A stretch of 18,578 bases of DNA from Bacteroidales bacterium (GTDB lineage Bacteria > Bacteroidota > Bacteroidia > Bacteroidales > UBA3824), in contig JAFYFR010000059.1 of the NCBI GenBank assembly GCA_017543645.1, positions 1 through 18,578 of the forward strand, given 5' to 3'. Shown one piece after another: positions 14,271-18,578 of the stretch (position 1 is the stretch's first letter; each line of letters opens with the position of its first letter). The position numbers and the translations under genes are program-made. The notes under the pieces were generated by a model that saw only the letters and a list, made by a program, of their open reading frames with translations, did not search any database and was not told the DNA's origin.

Positions 14271-14278
14271 CAAAGATA
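14271..14278 (-). promoter_or_regulatory. -7 box (TATCTTTG) for the O-antigen ligase gene
   Basis: On the minus strand TATCTTTG fits TAnnTTTG and lies 20 bases before the ATG at 14250, a spacing like that of other genes here. The nearest upstream TTTG is 29 bases away, too far for a normal -33 box. The site decides the start of the coding region. Confidence 0.5.
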
Positions 14279-14350
14279 TAATTTTGATAGTTATTTTCGT
14301 ACATTTACAAAAAAAACATTCAAGATTGTTGTTTATCAAAAAAAGATACC

Positions 14351-14358
14351 TACCTTTG
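14351..14358 (+). promoter_or_regulatory. -7 box (TACCTTTG) for the lipoprotein gene
   Basis: TACCTTTG fits TAnnTTTG and lies 53 bases before the ATG at 14412. A TTGTTG stretch about 20 bases upstream could serve as the -33 region. With the minus-strand box at 14271-14278 it makes a divergent promoter region. Confidence 0.5.
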
Positions 14359-14411
14359 ACAAGTAGTTTAACACAACAAACAAAATTATTAATCATTAAA
14401 ATAGACACACA

Positions 14412-14822
14412 ATGAAGAAATCAGTTTTCTCAATTCTCATGATGGCATTAGTATTATGCCTTGGACTCGTAAGCTGCGGCGGTGGCGACAATCCCGGATT
14501 CGTTGTTGAAAAATATTTTCGTGCAGCAGCAGCCGGAGATGCCGATATAGTAATTTCATTAATAGATTTTGGCAATTTAGATGCCGAAACAAAACAAATG
14601 ATGACAGACGGAATGAAAAAAGAGTTCTCAAAAAACAAAGAAGCCGATGCCAAAGTAAAATCTTTCGATATTATCAAAGAAGAAATTTCTGCTGACGGCA
14701 AATCCGCTACTGTTAAATACAAAGTTGTGGGTTCAGAAAAAGGCAAAGACGATGAGACCATTAACGACACAATGAAACTCAATAAAACCGACCAAGGTTG
14801 GAAAATAGCAATGGATTTTTAA
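14412..14822 (+). CDS. Small DUF4878-like lipoprotein
   Basis: A 136-residue lipoprotein: MKKSVFSILMMALVLCLGLVSCGGGD, with the lipobox Cys at residue 22 followed by glycines. The mature part starts with a helix typical of NTF2-like folds (PGFVVEKYFRAAAAGDADIV), has a second helix with basic and acidic residues, and then strands DIIKEEISADGKSATVKYKV and TDQGWKIAMDF. This order matches DUF4878-type lipoproteins common in Bacteroidota, whose role is unknown, though they may bind a small ligand or partner in the envelope. It has its own promoter and terminator. A truncated relative lies at 12662-12817, so the family was duplicated here around the O-antigen ligase gene. Confidence 0.78.
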   Translation: MKKSVFSILMMALVLCLGLVSCGGGDNPGFVVEKYFRAAAAGDADIVISLIDFGNLDAETKQMMTDGMKKEFSKNKEADAKVKSFDIIKEEISADGKSATVKYKVVGSEKGKDDETINDTMKLNKTDQGWKIAMDF

Positions 14823-14850
14823 TCGCAAAGATTAGGATTACAAATATAAG

Positions 14851-14881
14851 ATGCCCGGCTATATATTGTCGGGCATTTTTT
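14851..14881 (+). terminator. Intrinsic terminator after the lipoprotein gene
   Basis: ATGCCCGGC (14851-14859) pairs with GTCGGGCAT (14868-14876) over nine pairs with one G-T and an 8-base loop, followed by six Ts (14876-14881). It lies 28 bases after the stop of the lipoprotein and before the convergent minus-strand operon. Confidence 0.88.
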
Positions 14882-14933
14882 AGTGGCAAAGAATGAAGGC
14901 AAGATGTACGGTAAAGAGATTTTTATCTTAATA

Positions 14934-16133
14934 TCAGATGATGGTATCCGCCGCAGTTACCACTATTATAAGGTAAAGCAACAGTTTGTTCGGCCGAAAA
15001 TGATTGTCTGTTTTTGAAATTATTGTGTGCGCTTTCAGTATTGCAGCTCGCGGGAACAAGTTTTTTAAATGTTGTTTCGGCAACTCGAAATATACAATAA
15101 AAGCAGTGGCTGTCTGATAAAAGAATAAACGTGTATAATCGCAGCTCAAACCAAAATACATTGGCGACAGGGAGACCAATTCAAAACCAAGCAACATAGT
15201 GAAAAGTATGTAATCTGCTGTTTTTGTCTTGGAATCGTCAGTTTTGAACACCTTAATAAAACGGGATGCCACATAATATGCACAGGCAATCGAAAACAAC
15301 GACTTCAATGTGATAAAAACGATATGACCCCATCCGCCATCAATTCCGAAATTGTCTGCCCAATGGAATTTCAGTGCATACTCAGTTGTCCAACCGATGC
15401 TTTTGATTGTAGCTCTCGGTTCTGAGCCAAGCATATTGTCACACAAAGCATTCCACGAGGCATGCACCGCCTCTGCCGTTTCAGTATCGCCCTTATATAA
15501 GCACAAAAGCGCCATTACCGCTAATGTAGGGACAAATGATAATAGTCGAACCATAATATTTTGTATTAATGATTTATCTGTTAATACAATAAGAATCAAA
15601 ATTGGAACAAATGAAAAGAAAAAGCCTTCGTGAAGAAACAATATAAGGACTACCAAAGTGTGCATTACAAACAATTTTATCCAGCCTCTATTAATTTTTC
15701 TATATAAGAACAATATTAGAATAAACAATAGTATAATCACATAATCTTTTCTGAAAAGGTTCTGTGCAGTGCCTTGTCCCAAGAAACTATATGTTGCCAA
15801 AAGCACAAGCGACAAGTGATGAGACTTGAACCGTTTTATAAAATAATAAATTGTCAAACCAAATGATACAAGGAATAAAAAGGTAATCGGTACCAAAGGT
15901 GTAATGCCTGTAAACTTAGTAAATTCAAATAGCAGTTGACCTAACAGACCTCTCCTTACGAATCCTCCCTCGTAGTTTACTAAACATTCTGTTATGCCCC
16001 AGCTCCTACATTCTGACAGTTGTAAAATCATTCTTAATACAAGCCCTACTGCCCGTAAAGAAAGGATAATAACTAATGCGATATTTAGAAAACCAAATGC
16101 TCTCTGGCTGATACCTTCATCTGATAGTTTCAT
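14934..16133 (-). CDS. Polytopic membrane protein of a glycan operon, function unknown
   Basis: A 399-residue integral membrane protein with roughly ten hydrophobic helices. Near the N-terminus, after the first helix, it carries NYEGGFVRRGLLGQLL (53-68), a segment I associate with bacterial membrane proteins in surface polysaccharide loci. Other notable parts are LGQGTAQNLFRKDYV and an extracytoplasmic loop with ATIKSIGWTTEYALKFHWAD. The layout of many helices with a few polar loops suits a glycan polymerase or GT-C-type transferase, but no DxD or other catalytic motif is evident. Its ATG at 16133 lies 17 bases inside the end of the HAD phosphatase gene, so the two are in one operon with overlapping genes. 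It is low in GC like its operon partners. Confidence 0.72.
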   Translation of the reverse strand: MKLSDEGISQRAFGFLNIALVIILSLRAVGLVLRMILQLSECRSWGITECLVNYEGGFVRRGLLGQLLFEFTKFTGITPLVPITFLFLVSFGLTIYYFIKRFKSHHLSLVLLATYSFLGQGTAQNLFRKDYVIILLFILILFLYRKINRGWIKLFVMHTLVVLILFLHEGFFFSFVPILILIVLTDKSLIQNIMVRLLSFVPTLAVMALLCLYKGDTETAEAVHASWNALCDNMLGSEPRATIKSIGWTTEYALKFHWADNFGIDGGWGHIVFITLKSLFSIACAYYVASRFIKVFKTDDSKTKTADYILFTMLLGFELVSLSPMYFGLSCDYTRLFFYQTATAFIVYFELPKQHLKNLFPRAAILKAHTIISKTDNHFRPNKLLLYLIIVVTAADTII

Positions 16134-16746
16134 TTTTGTGGAATGCTTTTATTTTACTTTTTTTAACTAAATAACCCTCATTTGCGAAACAGAGCATTGG
16201 GTAATCTCCTTTACTGTCGCCGAATGCAACAAAATACACGTTGTCTGCCTCCTCTGCTATTGCAGCCTTTATTCTGGATACTTTTTCCGAACAATTGCAA
16301 TTTTTTGTTATAAATCTTCCAGTAAGCTTATCATGAACTACTTCTATCTCGGTAGAAATAATAGTAATGTCTGAGTACCCCTTAAATAACGGTTCAATCC
16401 AATTACTGACACTCGCCGAAACAATAAAGACATCACAACCCATACGTTGATATGTTAACAACATCTTCATCACCACATTGTTTACAGATGCCGACAAATA
16501 GTCTGCAAATCTTTCGCACAGTTTTTCAAAATCTGATATTGACATTCCCTTAAAGAAATAACAGAAAATTTTTTCCTTTACTTTGCCTGCATCATATAAA
16601 TGAAATGCCATCATAATGAGCCATGGAAGAAACAACATCATAGCAAGATATAATCTGAGGCGACCAAAACGGAATATTATGAGTTCAATAAATGAATCTT
16701 TATTGATTAACGTACCATCATAATCAAAACAAACAATCTTCCTCAT
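16117..16746 (-). CDS. HAD-family phosphatase (subfamily IB)
   Basis: A 209-residue protein with all four HAD motifs. Motif I is CFDYDGTL with nucleophile D8 and acid D10, motif II is SAS (S110-S112), K155 serves as motif III, and motif IV is FGDSKGD with D177 and D181. The order and spacing match SerB-like IB phosphatases. A hydrophobic helical stretch at 30-50 (LRLYLAMMLFLPWLIMMAF) forms the cap or touches membrane. I use the ATG at 16746, two bases after the UbiA stop, because MRKIVCFDYDGT is the usual start; a start at 16785 would overlap the upstream gene by 37 bases. Next to a decaprenyl-phosphate phosphoribosyltransferase-like gene it is a good candidate for removing the 5-phosphate from the polyprenyl phosphoribose product. 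That substrate is inferred from position. Confidence 0.82.
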   Translation of the reverse strand: MRKIVCFDYDGTLINKDSFIELIIFRFGRLRLYLAMMLFLPWLIMMAFHLYDAGKVKEKIFCYFFKGMSISDFEKLCERFADYLSASVNNVVMKMLLTYQRMGCDVFIVSASVSNWIEPLFKGYSDITIISTEIEVVHDKLTGRFITKNCNCSEKVSRIKAAIAEEADNVYFVAFGDSKGDYPMLCFANEGYLVKKSKIKAFHKNETIR

Positions 16747-16748
16747 TT

Positions 16749-17636
16749 TTACAGATAGATTATTATGCAATACGATAATATCCAACCAACAACGGCAACT
16801 TTTATGTAGTTGTCGTGATACAATATTTCCGTGGGACTTCCACTTTTGTTTAGAACTGATGTCAGCTGCAAATAGCGCAAAATACCAAACAGCACCCAGA
16901 AAGATGTAACGTACAAATAGTTGGTGTGCATACGGGCAATAACATCATCCGATAATGTATAAAGGATATAACTTACAATAATAATCGCCGAAACTATTGA
17001 AATACATTGATCTAAATACTGCCGACTATATTTTTCAATACTTTTTCTGACTTGATTACCACCTTCCACCAAAAAAACATCGTCTCTCCTTTTTGCCAGC
17101 ACAAGAAAAAGGCTTAATAAATAGGTCATTATTATTATCCATTGCGAAATCCAAATGTCAGCAGCCAAACCGCCTCCTACTACCCTCATAACAAAGCCCG
17201 TGGCTACTGTCAAGATGTCGATTATTGTCAGTTGTTTGAGTTTCAAGCAATAAGCAATGTTAATTACCAAATATGACAACAATAGAACTAATATCGCATT
17301 ATTATCATTTATGCCATTGTATGCGATAACAATAGCCAACAAAGCACATATAGCGGCAATACACAGAGCATATTTTGTAGTCAATTTGCCGCTTGCTATG
17401 GGACGGAACTTTTTCTTGGGATGGCATTTGTCATGTCCGCTATCCACGACATCATTAATACAGTAAACCGACGAAGCCATCAGACAAAACGATACAAAGA
17501 GTACGAAGCAAGATTTGATACTTTGTAAATTAGTGATATTTCCAGAGAAGAAACAAGGAAGGAACACAAAAGTATTCTTCACCCACTGTTTTGGGCGCAG
17601 AAGAATCAATGTGTCCATCAAAATTGTATGCTTCAT
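16749..17636 (-). CDS. UbiA-family prenyltransferase, decaprenyl-phosphate phosphoribosyltransferase-like
   Basis: A 295-residue polytopic membrane enzyme. The N-terminus LRPKQWVKNTFVFLP (13-27) is characteristic of the phosphoribosyltransferase branch of UbiA. It is followed by the first Asp-rich motif NDVVDSGHDKCHPKKKFRPI (61-80; N61, D62, D65, D69) and the second region IIDILTVATGFVMRVVGGG. Members of this branch transfer phosphoribose from PRPP to a polyprenyl phosphate, the first step to decaprenyl-phosphoryl arabinose or ribose donors for cell-surface glycans. The HAD phosphatase two bases downstream fits the next step. Starts at 17672 and 17618 are also possible; 17636 gives the most usual distance to the RPKQW motif. 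About 340 bases of structured non-coding sequence precede it. Confidence 0.82.
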   Translation of the reverse strand: MKHTILMDTLILLRPKQWVKNTFVFLPCFFSGNITNLQSIKSCFVLFVSFCLMASSVYCINDVVDSGHDKCHPKKKFRPIASGKLTTKYALCIAAICALLAIVIAYNGINDNNAILVLLLSYLVINIAYCLKLKQLTIIDILTVATGFVMRVVGGGLAADIWISQWIIIMTYLLSLFLVLAKRRDDVFLVEGGNQVRKSIEKYSRQYLDQCISIVSAIIIVSYILYTLSDDVIARMHTNYLYVTSFWVLFGILRYLQLTSVLNKSGSPTEILYHDNYIKVAVVGWILSYCIIIYL

Positions 17637-17973
17637 TATTATTATCTGACGTATCTCCGACAAACTTCCCAAACTCGGAATTATACAAAAATAGACGTGG
17701 GAGTTTTACCTCTGCTTATCCCAATGTTCGCGAGCCTTCGCATTGCCTTTTCGGATGGAATAAGCAACACGAAGACCACGTCAAGCATATATACACATAC
17801 ACACTACAAGCTATGACTCGTAGAGGGCTGTTATATACAACATACGTGGACGTTTGGTTGCCGTCATCTCCTACCCGTACAAAGTTGCGAAGTTTGTGAA
17901 ACGTAGAAGTCGCGTCAATAAACGTCCTTTTTGGAATCCCCAACAGCTATGTCAGTATGCTATGGGTATCCAA
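17637..17973 (-). ncRNA. Structured non-coding region upstream of the UbiA operon, candidate leader RNA
   Basis: No convincing gene lies in the 444-bp gap 17637-18080, but this part folds well. Outer arms AAACGTCC/GGACGTTT (17920-17927, 17848-17855) enclose CTTCTAC/GTAGGAG (minus strand, 17903-17909 with 17868-17874) and a small hairpin, ACAAA/TTTGT. A second domain is closed by CCACGT/ACGTGG and holds CTACGAG-TCATAG-CTTGTAG (17804-17823). A third has two mutually exclusive pairings: CTTCGTGTTGC with GGCAATGCGAAG, or TGCTTATTCC with GGGATAAGCA. Three stems contain G-U pairs on the minus strand that would be A-C mismatches on the plus strand, so minus-strand transcription is favoured. It may be the operon's leader or an independent RNA; a possible further -7 box (TATTTTTG, 17686-17693) lies within it. 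Confidence 0.5.
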
Positions 17974-17978
17974 CGCTG

Positions 17979-17986
17979 CAAAATTA
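17979..17986 (-). promoter_or_regulatory. Possible -7 box (TAATTTTG) upstream of the structured leader
   Basis: On the minus strand TAATTTTG fits TAnnTTTG. Transcription from here would begin near 17973 and produce a leader of about 340 bases before the UbiA start at 17636. No clear -33 TTTG is present at the right distance, so the call is tentative. Confidence 0.38.
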
Positions 17987-18042
17987 CAAATAAATTTCAA
18001 TTGCAGTTTCATTCTCCGTGATTATTTTCAAAAATTAATTCA

Positions 18043-18050
18043 TACCTTTG
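18043..18050 (+). promoter_or_regulatory. -7 box (TACCTTTG) for ilvD
   Basis: TACCTTTG fits TAnnTTTG and ends 30 bases before the ATG at 18081. The upstream part lacks a clean TTTG at the -33 position. It leaves a leader of about 25 bases, too short for an attenuator. Confidence 0.52.
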
Positions 18051-18080
18051 CCACAAAACAACAAACAATCTATAAAAGTC

Positions 18081-18578
18081 ATGGATTTAAAAAGCAAAGT
18101 TAACACTACTGGCCGTTTGATGGCTGCCGCCCGTGGATTGTGGCGCGCCAACGGTATGAGAAAAGAACATTTCGGGAAACCGATTATAGCAATAGCCAAC
18201 TCGTTTACTCAGTTTGTGCCCGGTCACGTGCATCTCGACGAGTGCGCCAAAATAGTAAAACAAACAGTTGAAGACCTCGGATGTTTTGCCGCCGAGTTTA
18301 ACACCATTGCCATCGACGACGGCATAGCAATGGGTCACGACGGTATGCTCTACTCGCTGCCTTCGCGCGAAATCATTGCCGACAGCGTGGAATATATGTG
18401 CGAGGCTCACAAGGCGGATGCTTTGGTGTGCATATCAAACTGCGACAAGATTACTCCCGGTATGCTTATGGCGGCTATGCGCCTGAATATCCCCACAGTG
18501 TTTGTTTCGGGCGGACCAATGGAAGCCGGACGTTACAAGGATGGCAAAATCGACCTCATCGACGCTATGATTATGGGC
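18081..18578 (+). CDS. ilvD: Dihydroxy-acid dehydratase, N-terminal part (runs off the window)
   Basis: The first 166 residues of a protein that continues beyond the window. It dehydrates 2,3-dihydroxy-3-methyl(iso)valerate to the 2-oxo acid in valine, isoleucine and leucine synthesis, in the cytoplasm. The family pattern is clear: [19 protein letters not shown] (8-26), [18 protein letters not shown] (38-55), [19 protein letters not shown] (77-95) with the metal-binding D81, and [12 protein letters not shown] (117-128) with the cluster ligand C121 and metal-binding D122. The VPGH segment, in place of the TPCN found in [2Fe-2S] enzymes, points to the oxygen-sensitive [4Fe-4S] type as in Escherichia coli. 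A TAnnTTTG box lies 30 bases upstream. The genes that follow cannot be seen. Confidence 0.95.
   Translation, partial: MDLKSKVNTTGRLMAAARGLWRANGMRKEHFGKPIIAIANSFTQFVPGHVHLDECAKIVKQTVEDLGCFAAEFNTIAIDDGIAMGHDGMLYSLPSREIIADSVEYMCEAHKADALVCISNCDKITPGMLMAAMRLNIPTVFVSGGPMEAGRYKDGKIDLIDAMIMG

Noticed and set aside
14251..14304. Upstream start of the O-antigen ligase gene
   Set aside because: A TATCTTTG promoter box at 14271-14278 falls within this extension, so the transcript should begin after it.
17628..17899. Plus-strand frames of 62 and 102 residues beside the UbiA start
   Set aside because: They overlap the UbiA 5' end and the structured region and have no recognisable protein features.
17848..17932. 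Plus-strand intrinsic terminator (GGACGTTT/AAACGTCC followed by TTTTT)
   Set aside because: The arms are separated by about 64 bases that themselves pair, and G-U pairs in neighbouring stems favour the minus strand.
17716..17943. 75-residue minus-strand frame between the UbiA gene and ilvD
   Set aside because: It lies in the structured region; the base pairing explains the sequence better than coding, and the protein shows no domain-like pattern.
1..18578. CRISPR arrays, tRNA or rRNA genes, intact insertion sequences, integrase or attachment sites
   Set aside because: None was seen: no regularly spaced repeats, no cloverleaf-like sequence and no transposase or integrase frame.

Overview
The window looks like a chromosomal segment of a member of the Bacteroidales (Bacteroidota), probably an uncultured gut-type organism. 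The support is Bacteroidota-type promoter boxes (TAnnTTTG, in places with an upstream TTTG) before several genes, the absence of Shine-Dalgarno sequences, and gene families common in this group: the SiaB/SiaC pair, the fused SpmA-SpmB protein, a bacterial GH3-family protein and DUF4878-like lipoproteins.

Region 1 (1-6300) is an accessory island. It starts with the tail of a WYL-domain regulator. Two small paralogous helix-turn-helix genes (279-518 and 3540-3773, about three-quarters identical) follow. Each ends in the same 39-bp element that runs across its stop codon, abuts the -33 box of the next promoter, and carries CYACAC/GTGTAG half-sites. Each therefore seems to head a cassette. Cassette 1 encodes a TPR protein fused to an acyl-carrier-protein domain whose phosphopantetheine serine is replaced by Asp, perhaps followed by a 42-residue membrane peptide. 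Cassette 2 encodes a membrane-anchored Ras-like GTPase, two unrecognised proteins, an LRAT-type papain-fold (H-H-C) enzyme and possibly a 39-residue peptide. Between the cassettes lie a Panacea-domain antitoxin with a probable toxin, and a roughly 180-nt nested-repeat element that looks like a structured RNA. I read the island as a cluster of conflict/signalling modules. Cassettes 1 and 2 are the best candidates here for an undescribed system.

Region 2 (6449-12661) is a co-directional run of six tightly spaced genes: a tandem-duplicated SiaB, SiaC, SpmA-SpmB, GH3, a predicted outer-membrane protein and a lipoprotein. It is followed by a relic of a small lipoprotein gene and a bidirectional terminator.

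Region 3 (12880-17986) is mostly on the minus strand and devoted to surface glycan. It holds an O-antigen ligase-like protein, then an operon of a decaprenyl-phosphate phosphoribosyltransferase-like UbiA protein, an HAD phosphatase and a polytopic membrane protein. A plus-strand lipoprotein (14412-14822), the intact relative of the relic, sits between them. The UbiA operon is preceded by about 340 nt with several nested stems whose G-U pairs favour minus-strand transcription, so it may be a long structured leader or a separate RNA.

Region 4 (18043-18578) is the start of ilvD, running off the end. I found no tRNA, rRNA, CRISPR array or intact insertion sequence.
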